Shown here one piece after another: positions 1 to 8,703 of a stretch of DNA of 64,000 nt. Within the stretch, counting starts at the first letter, position 1. Every line of letters starts with the position of its first letter. This DNA is from Bacteroidota bacterium. GTDB taxonomy: Bacteria; Bacteroidota; Ignavibacteria; Ignavibacteriales; Melioribacteraceae. The stretch is from contig JAHISP010000084.1 in the NCBI GenBank assembly GCA_018818165.1, forward strand, positions 124,001 through 188,000, in the 5' to 3' direction. The position numbers were made by a program, and so were the translations under genes. A model generated the notes under the pieces. It was not told the DNA's origin and did no database searches. It worked only from the letters and a program-made list of their open reading frames with translations.

Positions 1-170
1 CTCAATTTGTAGCTGAGATATTTCTTGGAAAGATAAGTTTTATTTTGAAACTATTATAAAAATATATTCACACCAATATCTATTTATTCGCTATTTATTA
101 TCGGATATATATAGTATAAGTTTATTGTTTAACTATATGTTTTTTGAATGTTGGATATTGTTTTAATAGA

Positions 171-203
171 AAAACCCCTACTCTAAAAAGCAGGGGTTTT
201 TAG
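171..203 (-). terminator. Rho-independent terminator after the chemoreceptor
   Basis: A hairpin with arms AAAACCCCT and AGGGGTTTT around a short A-rich loop lies 4 bases past the chemoreceptor stop. Read on the minus strand the stem runs directly into a T-run, so it is a good intrinsic terminator for the gene at 207. The arms are nearly symmetric, so it could also act in the other direction. Confidence 0.8.
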
Positions 204-206
204 TAA

Positions 207-1187
207 TTACTGTAAATATCGAGTTGATTCATCAAAGCGGAAAGCACTAACAAGATTTTGAAGATTTTCAGTCAATCTATTCAAATCCTCTGATGCAGAT
301 GCTATTTGCTGAACCACTGCTGCCGATTCATTAGCTACATTATTTATGGATTCTACATTTGATGATACTTGTTCAGCAGTGGCTGATTGTTCCTCACTTG
401 CTGCTGCTACTTGATTTATCTGCATTGATACATTTTCTGCTCCTCTCAAGATCATTGAAAGTACATCGCCTAATTCTTCATTTAGTTTTAATCCATCACC
501 AACAGCTACTCTTGCTATACTCATTGAAGAATTTGCTTCTTTGGCTTCAACTTGAATGGCTTTTATTGTCTCTGCAATCTCTTTGGTTGCTTTTGTTGTT
601 CGCTCTGCTAACTTTCTTACTTCATCTGCAACAACCGCAAATCCTCTACCTTGTTCTCCAGCTCTCGCAGCTTCTATCGCAGCATTTAAAGCCAATAAAT
701 TAGTTTGATCTGCTATATCATCAATTACTTGCGCTATTTCTCCTATTTGATCTGTTCTATTTGCTAAAGATGATATTATACTACCTGTTGATTCTGCTGA
801 TTCTACTATTTTTACCATTCCTTCTTTTGATTCATTTACTTTGGCAACACCCTTATTTGCTTGTTCGCTGGATTCTTTGGATGCTTCTGAGGCTGCTGTT
901 GCATTACTTGCAGTTTCAACTATTGTTCGTGACATCTCTTCCATAGCTGCTGCAACTTCTGAGGTCTGGGCGCTTTGTTCTTGTGCACCGGCTGCCATTT
1001 CTTCCGCACTTGATGAAATTTGAGTACTTGCACTCGCTGTCGCTTCTACTGCTTCCTTCACTTGTCCAATCATTGTTTTTATGTTTTCAACTGTTAAGTT
1101 AAAACCATCAAATAATTTTGATATATCATCTCCAACTTTTTCTGAAGTTACCTTTACTCTCAAATCACCTTGAGCAAATTTTCCCAT
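207..1187 (-). CDS. Methyl-accepting chemotaxis protein, C-terminal signalling half (frameshifted from its N-terminus)
   Basis: This 326-residue frame carries the cytoplasmic signalling domain of a chemoreceptor. It holds the tail of the HAMP region (FAQGDLRV), a long coiled coil and the conserved hairpin tip with [20 protein letters not shown] and [18 protein letters not shown] near residues 160-200. This tip binds CheW/CheA at the inner membrane. It begins at an internal ATG inside what should be HAMP sequence and has no sensor or membrane segment of its own. The missing half is the next frame upstream (1189-2106), one base away in another frame. Read together they make one normal-sized receptor of about 630 residues, so this is probably the back half of a frameshifted gene, or of an intact gene with a sequencing error. 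Confidence 0.9.
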   Translation of the reverse strand: MGKFAQGDLRVKVTSEKVGDDISKLFDGFNLTVENIKTMIGQVKEAVEATASASTQISSSAEEMAAGAQEQSAQTSEVAAAMEEMSRTIVETASNATAASEASKESSEQANKGVAKVNESKEGMVKIVESAESTGSIISSLANRTDQIGEIAQVIDDIADQTNLLALNAAIEAARAGEQGRGFAVVADEVRKLAERTTKATKEIAETIKAIQVEAKEANSSMSIARVAVGDGLKLNEELGDVLSMILRGAENVSMQINQVAAASEEQSATAEQVSSNVESINNVANESAAVVQQIASASEDLNRLTENLQNLVSAFRFDESTRYLQ

Positions 1188-1188
1188 T

Positions 1189-2106
1189 TCACCTAATAAT
1201 ACTTACATTTCTTGCAAGATATTCTTCCTGCTCTTGCGATTGCTTTTGTGCTTCTTGTGCTTCTTTAGCAGCTAGTTCCGCTATTTTTCCTTTTTGTTCA
1301 ACTTCGCTAAGTAATGCTTTTATATTATAAGTCATTTTATTGAAGGATTTTGCCAACGCTCCTAATTCATCACCTCTATCTTCTGATACTGAAACATCAA
1401 CATTACCTTCTGCTACTTTATTGCTTATTTCTTTAAGCTCCTTAATTGGATCTGATAAATTTTTTGCCAAAATATAGGTTATTGCAAATGTTACGATTAT
1501 TAATAGTAATAGTAACCATAATAATATTGAATATATTTGAGAAAGGACTATATCAATATCATCTACATAAACACCTGTACCAATAATCCAACCCCAAGAT
1601 TGAAATCCTTTTACGAACGATATTTTATTTACTGGAACTTCAGAACCCACTTTTGACCACTGATAATCAACATAACCTTCACCACTCTTTTTAACAACAT
1701 TTACCATTTCAATAAATAATTTCTTTCCGTTTGGATCTGCGTTGTTCGAAAGATCTGCACCATCTAATTCTGATTGAATTGAGTGCATTATCATTTTAGG
1801 TTGATAATCATTAATCCAAAAATACCCGCTTCCATTGGCATAACGAAGTTTCTTTATTGCATCAAGAGCTGCCGCTTTTGCTACAACTTCAGAAATTTCA
1901 CCCTGTTGCGATTTTTTATATTGAGCTTCAATAAATGTATAAGCTATTTCCACATTCTCTTTAATACCTAGTTCTCTTTCTGAATAAACAAGTTTGCTAA
2001 ACTCTGGCAAAACCTCAAAATATGCTATCCCTACAAAAAGGATAAGAATCAGCAAAGAAAATGCAACAATTTTACTGAAAATTTTTATATTATTTATAAA
2101 TTTCAT
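1189..2106 (-). CDS. Methyl-accepting chemotaxis protein, N-terminal sensor half (Cache, TM, HAMP)
   Basis: The 305-residue product has a first membrane helix (about residues 11-29), a periplasmic single-Cache-like domain (about 32-180; motifs [16 protein letters not shown] and [14 protein letters not shown]), a second membrane helix (about 190-212) and a HAMP domain with [20 protein letters not shown]. It ends abruptly after [12 protein letters not shown]. In intact receptors of this type the sequence continues as ILGEMxKFAxGDL, which is exactly what the next frame reads. A good ribosome site (AAGGAG) precedes the ATG. Cache domains of this kind usually bind small organic acids; the ligand here cannot be told from sequence. 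Confidence 0.9.
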   Translation of the reverse strand: MKFINNIKIFSKIVAFSLLILILFVGIAYFEVLPEFSKLVYSERELGIKENVEIAYTFIEAQYKKSQQGEISEVVAKAAALDAIKKLRYANGSGYFWINDYQPKMIMHSIQSELDGADLSNNADPNGKKLFIEMVNVVKKSGEGYVDYQWSKVGSEVPVNKISFVKGFQSWGWIIGTGVYVDDIDIVLSQIYSILLWLLLLLIIVTFAITYILAKNLSDPIKELKEISNKVAEGNVDVSVSEDRGDELGALAKSFNKMTYNIKALLSEVEQKGKIAELAAKEAQEAQKQSQEQEEYLARNVSIIR

Positions 2107-2829
2107 TTTAAACTCCTTACTATTATTTAATGAGCCCTCAATAAGATTTAATATTAGTACTTCACTGACTTTTTTGCTAAGGTTTATAAATAGTTGTAAT
2201 TATCTGTTTACAACTGTTTCAATTGCCTCATTGGGATTAGCTGATATAAAATAATATTAACAGGAAACGAAGAATAACTAGACTTTTACTTACATAAAAC
2301 GGGTGATTTTAACTATATCTGTAATTTTTTTAGTTTGGAGTTATTCTCGAATATTTAGTTTAAAAGTTTAGATTAAAAATGAAACTGGTGATATATATTG
2401 TTATAAATTATTTACAAATATGTGAAATCAATTATAAAATACCCAATTTATTGGTCCCAGTAGTAGTTAAAACTATGCACTTAAGTGCAATCTCGCATTA
2501 GCTACTAAAAATGTCATGATAAATAGCAAACGACAAAAGATAAATTTCAAACAAATAGCAAAAGCGAATAACCAAAACCCAAACTCATTATTTTTGAATT
2601 AATCATGCATAAAAAAGTTTGGATATTAGAAATTGAAATTTGGATATTATTTGGTTTTTGTAGATTGCTGTTTGGTCTTTCAAAACGAATTTTACGGTTA
2701 CTGAGCTTGTCGAAGTATTTGTAACCAAAATGGGCTTGCAGTCCATAGTGGTTTATTTGCAAATGCTTGCAACAAATTTATTGCTTTCAAAATTTATCTT
2801 CCTTAAGTTTGCATAGTTCTTTCAAACTA
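2107..2829. other. Long intergenic stretch between chemoreceptor and riboswitch
   Basis: No convincing gene. The stretch is A+T-rich and holds a TGCACTTAAGTGCA palindrome at 2476-2489, runs of degenerate TTGGATATTA-like sequence around 2615-2660 and a REP-like hairpin at 2696-2726. A 71-residue open frame on the minus strand (2547-2762) lies entirely in this repeat-like debris and resembles nothing. Promoters for the chemoreceptor (minus) and the B12 operon (plus) must lie here, but I cannot place them with confidence. Confidence 0.6.
2696..2726. repeat. REP-like hairpin containing GAGCTTGTCGAAG
   Basis: GGTTAC and GTAACC form the arms of a hairpin whose loop contains TGAGCTTGTCGAAGT. This loop core is a well-known dispersed extragenic motif in many bacterial genomes. 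Only one copy is seen in the window. Confidence 0.5.
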
Positions 2830-2990
2830 TTCACGGTGCCAATTATTGGTTAAAAGGGAAATCGGTTAAACTCCGATACTGCCCCGCAACTGTAATGAAC
2901 AATATTTCATTAGCAAATACCACTGTTTCATCATTTTGAAATGGGAAGGTGCTAAACCGAAGTTCAGAGTCAGGAAACCTGCCATGAAAA
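2830..2990 (+). promoter_or_regulatory. Cobalamin (AdoCbl-type) riboswitch
   Basis: The conserved blocks appear in order: GGTGCC (2835), AAAAGGGAA (2852), CTCCGATACTGCCCCGCAAC followed by TGTAA (2871-2895), then GAGTCAGGAAACCTGCCATG (2967-2986), the complement-matching B12 box. These are the diagnostic core elements of the cobalamin riboswitch. Downstream hairpins follow: AACCTC/GAGGTT at 3003-3021 and AGCAGTTTAAAACTGCT at 3036-3052. One of these is probably the expression platform before the receptor gene. High cobalamin would be expected to lower expression of the receptor and lipoprotein genes. Confidence 0.95.
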
Positions 2991-3105
2991 ATCAATTTCG
3001 TCAACCTCCGTGGGAGAGGTTAGATTATTTCAATAAGCAGTTTAAAACTGCTCACAAATAACATTTGATAAGATTGACCTTTTGAAGGACTCATTTTTTA
3101 ATTAT

Positions 3106-5271
3106 ATGAGTTTAAAATTGGTACAAAAGTTAGTTTTTATAGTATTTCTATACTCAAGTCTACTATTTTCACAGACTTATAAATTTGTAATTGATTCTGA
3201 AACCAATGAATCAATTTCAAATGTTTTAATTTTTTCGGAATCTGTAAAAATTTTCAGTAACAACGAAGGTCGTTTTCAAATTGATTTATTTTCCGAAAAT
3301 GATACAATTGTATTTCAGCATTTGAAATATGAAACACTAAAATTATCACTTTCCAAATTAAAATTTTTGAATTCTGTTCAGTTAGTTAAAAAGTCACTTC
3401 AAACAGAACAAGTTCTTATAACTGCGCAAAAAGAAACTGAAAATGGCTCTATTTCAGAAACTATTAAGTTAAATGAATTTGAAAAAAACACATTTAGCTC
3501 TGCCACTGAAATTATAAAAAGCAAGACTTCCCTTTTGGTGCGTGATTACGGCGGTGAGGCGAGCACAAAAACAATTTCCAGTCGCGGAATGAGCAGCGAA
3601 AATACAATTGTGCTATTTAACGAGGCAAAAGTAAATGATTTACGAACTGGCACTTTTGATTTTTCTTCATTTGAGGCTTTTGCAATTGATAAAATAGAGT
3701 ATATCAAAAACAATTCGATGGAGAGTAATTTCTCATCTGGCGGCACTCTTAAATTGTATTCTGGAAATAATGACCATCAAAATTCAATTATTTTGGGTGG
3801 AATGTTTAATAGTTTAAGTACGCAAAAATATTTCACATCCATAAACTATGCAAAAAATGGCTTCTCTTTTGGAAGCAATTTTAGTCGCTCATACTCACAA
3901 AATGAATTTAATTTCAATTTTGAGGGCAATGAGCTTGTTCGTAAAAATGCTAATTATTCCAAAACATTTGCAAATGGAGATGTAAAATGGAGCGGAAATA
4001 ATCTTGTTCTAAAATTTTACACACATTATTCTCATTTGCTATATGGCTTGCCTGGATTTGTAGTTACAAATAACACAGCTTCGAGCAAGGCAAGTAATCT
4101 TACAAATTCAATTCTTAGCATTGGAAATGTTGATTATTCATTTTTCAAAAATTTGTTGTTTTCTTCCACAATTAGCTTTCATAATCAGTACTTGAAAATG
4201 ACTGATACTAAAAATCAACTATTGCTTGATAGAGATAGCCAAAGCTCAACTTTTAATGATTTATCATTTTCCAACAAAATTGTTTATAACCATAAAAATA
4301 TTGACTTTTCATTCGGATATAACTTCGCATTTTCAACTGTGGATAGTCTTTCTACTTATATTTCTGGAATTTTTAGCTCAAATAGTGGCGATAGAATTGA
4401 CCAAAATATTTATGCTTCCACAAATTATAAAACTGATGGAATGTATTTTTGCGAATTTAACTTTTTTGGCGGACTCAATTATCAGATAATTAGTGATAAC
4501 ATTTTCGAAAAATCGGAACATGATTATTTATCGTACAGACTCGGATTTTCGCTAATTCCAAAATTATTTACTAATTCGGAATTTGTGTTTTCATTTTCCA
4601 ACAATTACCGTCATCCAACTTTTAATGAAAAATATTATTCAGGTTTCTTTGGTAACAGTAAATTAAAAGGGGAAGAGTATAAATCCTTTAATGTCGGGAT
4701 GAATTTCAATTTTAATGTTTTTGGAAATGAAAAACTAAGTCTTACTTATTTTTTCATTGAAGGAAATAATAGAATTATTTGGGCACCGACAATTTTAGCG
4801 ATTCAAATTCCTCGTAATATAAGTAAAATTAAATCAGATGGAATAGAGTTTAAATTTGAGCAATCGTTACTTAATTCGCTAATTGAGTGGGAATTGCTTT
4901 ACACATACACAAATGCTCAAAACAAAAGTGCAATTTCTATGGATGATAAAACTTATAATAAACAAATAATTTACACACCAAAACACAGATTAAACTTCAA
5001 TAGTCAGATAAATATTTCAGATTTTAGGCTTTCAATAAATTCATCGTTTGTTGGAAAACGCTATTTTACTCCAGATAATACAGAACGAAATAGTCTTGAC
5101 CCATATTTTATACTTGATTTATCGCTTTCTTATAAATTTAATATTTCTGCTACTGAAAATATTATTTCACTAAATGCTTACAACATTTTGGATGAAGAAT
5201 ATTTCATCATTCAATCTTATCCAATGCCATTAAAAACAATATCAATAAATTATTCTATGAGGATTCAATGA
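3106..5271 (+). CDS. TonB-dependent cobalamin receptor, BtuB-type
   Basis: This is an outer-membrane TonB-dependent transporter of about 720 residues. After a signal peptide (VFIVFLYSSLLFSQT) come a carboxypeptidase-regulatory-like domain (about residues 20-90), a plug domain (about 115-215, with SKTSLLVRDYGGEAS, TISSRGMSSENTIVLFNEAK and FSSGGTLKLYSG) and a 22-strand-type barrel ending in an aromatic-rich terminal strand. The cobalamin riboswitch directly upstream and the partner lipoprotein downstream identify the substrate as B12 or a corrinoid. I prefer the ATG at 3106 because it gives a clean signal peptide; a TTG at 3082 would add eight residues. The stop overlaps the next start by four bases, so translation is probably coupled. 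Confidence 0.9.
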   Translation: MSLKLVQKLVFIVFLYSSLLFSQTYKFVIDSETNESISNVLIFSESVKIFSNNEGRFQIDLFSENDTIVFQHLKYETLKLSLSKLKFLNSVQLVKKSLQTEQVLITAQKETENGSISETIKLNEFEKNTFSSATEIIKSKTSLLVRDYGGEASTKTISSRGMSSENTIVLFNEAKVNDLRTGTFDFSSFEAFAIDKIEYIKNNSMESNFSSGGTLKLYSGNNDHQNSIILGGMFNSLSTQKYFTSINYAKNGFSFGSNFSRSYSQNEFNFNFEGNELVRKNANYSKTFANGDVKWSGNNLVLKFYTHYSHLLYGLPGFVVTNNTASSKASNLTNSILSIGNVDYSFFKNLLFSSTISFHNQYLKMTDTKNQLLLDRDSQSSTFNDLSFSNKIVYNHKNIDFSFGYNFAFSTVDSLSTYISGIFSSNSGDRIDQNIYASTNYKTDGMYFCEFNFFGGLNYQIISDNIFEKSEHDYLSYRLGFSLIPKLFTNSEFVFSFSNNYRHPTFNEKYYSGFFGNSKLKGEEYKSFNVGMNFNFNVFGNEKLSLTYFFIEGNNRIIWAPTILAIQIPRNISKIKSDGIEFKFEQSLLNSLIEWELLYTYTNAQNKSAISMDDKTYNKQIIYTPKHRLNFNSQINISDFRLSINSSFVGKRYFTPDNTERNSLDPYFILDLSLSYKFNISATENIISLNAYNILDEEYFIIQSYPMPLKTISINYSMRIQ

Positions 5272-6407
5272 AAAAACTATTATTATTATTTATAACAACA
5301 ACTTTTCTCTTTTGGGGATGTGAAAATGCAATTGAACCAATTCAAACAGATTCTGATTCCACGTATACTTGTGATTCATTACATATAGTTAAAACAGAAA
5401 ACATTCTTTCATCGGTTTTTGTTATTAATGAAGGTGGTTTTAACCAAAACAATTCTTCAGTATCAAAATATGTAACTAAGGAAATACTTTTTTATAATCG
5501 TAATTCAGAAATAGATTCTATTGCTGAATCTTTTACTTTATTACATGATATATTCTACAACGCAAATTCTTCGAGCCTTGGTGATACTGGTAATGATTTA
5601 GTAATCAAAGAGGACAAAGGATATATTGCATTAACAGGTTCAAATAAAATTGAAGTCGTAAATATTGATGATTTCAAAACTACTGGAATCATTGATTTTA
5701 CTGCTTTTGGTGGACCAAGAAAAATTGCATTTTCTGATGCATATGGATATGCTACCACTTCAAATAGTATGGTTGTTAAATTTGACCCACTAACTTTTGC
5801 TGTTCTTGATACTATTACTGTTGCATTTAAACCTGAAGGGATTGTCTCGGTTGCTGGAAAACTTTTTGTTGCTATTTCTGGTTGGGGTACTGGCAATACA
5901 GTTGCAGTAATTGATGAAGCTACTTTTAAGCAAATTAATGAAATAACTGTAAAAATAAATCCAACAAATATTATTAATAAAGGATATGACATTTTTGTTA
6001 TTTCAACAGGAACCTATATATTTTCTGGTGGTGATGGAATGGGAATGCTCACTAAAATTGATGCTCTAACAATGGCTATTACTGATACTCTACAAATTGA
6101 GAACAATCCAGGAAGATTTGCTATTGGAAATGACAAGGAATTGTTCGTAATAAATGGAAATGGAATTGTTCATATTTCTGGAAAAGATATGTCAATTGTA
6201 AACCCAATATTAATATCTGCAGCTACGGTTAATAATATTTACTCCTCCATTTACTCCGTTGGTTATGACAGTGATGCAGAATTATTGTATTTGGGAAATC
6301 CAAAGGACTTTTCTCAAAATGGAGATGTAGCCATATTTGATTTAAATGGAAATGAAAAAGGGCGATTCGATGTTGGTATAAACCCTGGAACAATTGTTTT
6401 TAAATAA
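5268..6407 (+). CDS. Surface beta-propeller lipoprotein, BtuG-like (YncE/DUF5074-type)
   Basis: The 379-residue product starts with a lipoprotein signal (lipobox FWGC, Cys at residue 18). The rest is a run of about seven repeated blades, each with a pattern like KIEVVNIDDFKTTGIIDF, GYATTSNSMVVKFDPLTF or NTVAVIDEATFKQINEI, as in YncE/DUF5074 propellers. Bacteroides BtuG proteins have this architecture, sit beside BtuB and bind B12 at the cell surface with extremely high affinity. The four-base overlap with the receptor gene and the shared riboswitch make the same job likely here. The role is inferred from architecture and context; no B12-contact residues can be assigned by eye. Confidence 0.82.
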   Translation: MKKLLLLFITTTFLFWGCENAIEPIQTDSDSTYTCDSLHIVKTENILSSVFVINEGGFNQNNSSVSKYVTKEILFYNRNSEIDSIAESFTLLHDIFYNANSSSLGDTGNDLVIKEDKGYIALTGSNKIEVVNIDDFKTTGIIDFTAFGGPRKIAFSDAYGYATTSNSMVVKFDPLTFAVLDTITVAFKPEGIVSVAGKLFVAISGWGTGNTVAVIDEATFKQINEITVKINPTNIINKGYDIFVISTGTYIFSGGDGMGMLTKIDALTMAITDTLQIENNPGRFAIGNDKELFVINGNGIVHISGKDMSIVNPILISAATVNNIYSSIYSVGYDSDAELLYLGNPKDFSQNGDVAIFDLNGNEKGRFDVGINPGTIVFK

Positions 6408-6411
6408 CAAA

Positions 6412-6606
6412 AGATACTGACATTCGTCAGCATGACTGTTCTCCAATTTGTCATTCCTGCATGTTTTAGCCGGAATCTTTTTAATTGCATGAGATGCCGA
6501 AACAAATTCGGCATGACAAATTGCTCAACTGTCATTCCGGCATGTTTTTAGCCGGAATCTTTAAATTTTGAAAGATGCTAATCCGCCACGGCTGATTAGC
6601 ATGACG
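6412..6606. repeat. Tandem hairpin repeat array (AGAT-stem-GCATGAC units)
   Basis: Three hairpins of the same design follow each other: AGAT + CTGAC/GTCAG + CATGAC (6412-6436), AGA + TGCCGAA/TTCGGCA + TGAC (6492-6517) and AGA + TGCTAATC/GATTAGCA + TGAC (6573-6605). The stems are different but self-complementary, while the flanks AGAT and CATGAC are constant. Between them sit two near-identical blocks reading TCATTCC(T/G)GCATGTTTT and AGCCGGAATCTTT (6451-6480, 6532-6562). The array lies between convergent genes. This looks like a degenerate dispersed extragenic repeat family. Confidence 0.75.
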
Positions 6607-6631
6607 GCTGTTTTTCAACATTCCAGCAATA

Positions 6632-7801
6632 TTAAAAACTCCATTTAATTTTTAGAAAATAGAAATCTCCCAAATCTCCCCATTCGGTGAAATTTTTACC
6701 AAAGAAAAACTGTCCAGCAAAAAGTAAATCGGTATTTTGAGAAATAGAGAAACTTGCAAACGGACCAATATAGAATGATTTGTCGTTAGTATTTATTATC
6801 GAACTTACATCAATACGAACCAACGGATTTAATTGGTAAGCAATTTGTCCAAACAAAGAATATTTTGCATTGGATAACATTTTTGCATTATATTCCCCCG
6901 AATTTATGTTTGTAATTCCGCCATAAGAATTAGTATTGCCAAAACTGTTATATAGAAATTCGCCATGAACATAAAAATCGGAAGCAAAAGTATACGTCCA
7001 ACCAAGTGAAGCTACAAGTTGTCCAGTTGTATCGTCAAAATTTCCCTTATTTCTAAAATATGTTACTTCACCGCTAAAATTTGACGACAGAATATCTCCA
7101 GCCCAACCTGCACCAAAAACATAATCATCTTCCATAATTCCAGCAAATGCTTGTATGTCGTAATTCCATTTATTTGTTCGGAACATCAGTGCCGAAGTCA
7201 CTTGTTCATTTTTATCAAGTTTATAAACAAATTCAATTGATGTTGAATAATCAAAATAGTATTGTCCTCTAATTGCATCGCTGCCTTGTTTTTCTTCGTA
7301 ATCAAAATTTAAAAATGAAGTTGAATTGAAAATATCGTTTGGAGTCCAAACCAAATTTACGCCCCAATTAACACGTTGCCGCCCAACTTGAAACTCAAAA
7401 GCATCATTTGCATAAAATAAATTCAGCCTATCCAATTGAGAATAAATAACATAATTACTTTTTGAACGCCAACTTTGCGTTAAGTTTAAATATCCATTAT
7501 CTGTTGTAGCCATATTTCCATAGCCAGGCGTAACCAAAACAATGTTACCATATTCCAAAATATTTCGAAGTCCAACGTTTACGGTTGTATTTTCTATTGG
7601 ATAAACAAAAAAGTCAAATCTATTTTGAACGGTTCCAGAAATTAGCATTATATCAATGTTCTTTTGCAACCACGCTGATTCAAGATTGCTGACGTATCCT
7701 TTATATTCAAAACTGGATTGGGCAATTGAATTACTACCACAGAAAATTAAAATAAGTGAGATTACAAAATACTTCACATTATTTATTCGCAAATTTTTCA
7801 T
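6632..7801 (-). CDS. Outer-membrane beta-barrel protein of the ABC export operon
   Basis: The 389-residue protein has a signal peptide (ISLILIFCGSNSIAQ) and then alternating hydrophobic/polar strands with an aromatic C-terminus (FLKIKWSF), typical of an outer-membrane barrel. A conserved-looking core, FQVGRQRVNWGVNLVWTPND followed by YEEKQGSDAIRGQYY, resembles barrel proteins that accompany LolCDE-like ABC transporters, distantly like DUF1302. Its ATG overlaps the stop of the ATPase gene by four bases, and it is the last gene of the operon. It probably forms the outer-membrane end of an export path or a receiver of the exported lipid; the substrate is unknown. Confidence 0.75.
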   Translation of the reverse strand: MKNLRINNVKYFVISLILIFCGSNSIAQSSFEYKGYVSNLESAWLQKNIDIMLISGTVQNRFDFFVYPIENTTVNVGLRNILEYGNIVLVTPGYGNMATTDNGYLNLTQSWRSKSNYVIYSQLDRLNLFYANDAFEFQVGRQRVNWGVNLVWTPNDIFNSTSFLNFDYEEKQGSDAIRGQYYFDYSTSIEFVYKLDKNEQVTSALMFRTNKWNYDIQAFAGIMEDDYVFGAGWAGDILSSNFSGEVTYFRNKGNFDDTTGQLVASLGWTYTFASDFYVHGEFLYNSFGNTNSYGGITNINSGEYNAKMLSNAKYSLFGQIAYQLNPLVRIDVSSIINTNDKSFYIGPFASFSISQNTDLLFAGQFFFGKNFTEWGDLGDFYFLKIKWSF

Positions 7802-8484
7802 CCTATTTTCTCGTCATTAACAACTTTGCCGTCATCTAACGAAACTAGTCTTCGAGCTCTTTCCATTACGCGCGAATCATGAGTTGAAAAGATAAATGTC
7901 ATGTTTTCCTTTTCATTTAACGACTGCATAATATCTAATAAATCGCTTGTTGATTTACTATCCAAATTTGCTGTTGGTTCGTCGGCTAAAATAAATTTTG
8001 GTTTGGAAGCTAACGCGCGCGCGACTGCAACTCTTTGCTGTTCACCGCCAGAAAGTTCGCTTGGACGTTTATTCATCTTATCTTTTAATCCAACCGAAAG
8101 CAAAAGTTCCTCAACTCGATTGTTTCGTTCGGATTTGCTGTAATTTTGCAAGTGCATTATAAATTCAACATTTTCTTTTGCTGATAAAACGGGAATTAAA
8201 TTATAAGCTTGAAATACGAAACCAATATTGTGTAATCTAAAATCAATTAACTCACTCGATTTTAACTTTGTAATTATGTTGTTATCAATAACAATTTCGC
8301 CACTTGTTGGAGTTTCGAGTCCACCAAGTAAATTTAGTAACGTAGTTTTTCCACAACCAGATGGACCAACAATAGCAGAAAATTCGCCTTTTTCAAAACT
8401 TAATGAAATATCATTTGTAGCATAAATTGGAAACGTTTTTTCGTCATAAATTTTTACTAGGCCATTTGTGCTTATTATACTCAT
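7798..8484 (-). CDS. ABC transporter ATP-binding protein, LolD/MacB type
   Basis: A 228-residue ATPase with Walker A (GPSGCGKTT), Q-loop (FVFQAYNLIPVL), ABC signature (LSGGEQQRVAVARAL), Walker B (FILADEPTANLD) and the switch histidine (FSTHD). The FQAYNL and LSGGEQQRVA style is that of the LolD/MacB/FtsE group, which power periplasm-facing permeases rather than substrate importers. I start it at the ATG at 8484, preceded by GGGAAAA; a TTG four codons upstream is less likely. It pairs with the two permeases upstream, though a gap of about 220 bases of repeat-like sequence separates it from them. Confidence 0.92.
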   Translation of the reverse strand: MSIISTNGLVKIYDEKTFPIYATNDISLSFEKGEFSAIVGPSGCGKTTLLNLLGGLETPTSGEIVIDNNIITKLKSSELIDFRLHNIGFVFQAYNLIPVLSAKENVEFIMHLQNYSKSERNNRVEELLLSVGLKDKMNKRPSELSGGEQQRVAVARALASKPKFILADEPTANLDSKSTSDLLDIMQSLNEKENMTFIFSTHDSRVMERARRLVSLDDGKVVNDEKIG

Positions 8485-8583
8485 AATTTTTCCCAATTTT
8501 TATATCTATTTATCTATTATACTATGTTTCAAAAAATTTGAAATGTGAAATGTCAAAAATTAAAGCTACTTCTGTTATTTAAT

Positions 8584-8698
8584 ATTTCCTTTCCATTTTC
8601 ATCATTCCAACATTCCTATTTCCAACATTCCATTATTCCAATTTTCCACCATTCCACCACTCCATCATTCCAATTTTCCTTCATTCCATTATTCCTTT
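8584..8698. repeat. Degenerate ATTCC(A) short-period repeat
   Basis: The gap between the first permease and the ATPase is filled with more than ten imperfect repeats of a 7-8 base unit such as CATTCCA, CCATTATTCC and CATTCCAAT. A 66-residue frame on the plus strand through it is only translated repeat. The tract lies inside an apparent operon, so it would be transcribed as a GGAAT-rich RNA. Confidence 0.7.
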
Positions 8699-8703
8699 GT
8701 TCA

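Noticed and set aside
2547-2762. 71-residue minus-strand open frame
   Set aside because: It crosses repeat-like debris and the REP hairpin; no signal, domain or ribosome site.
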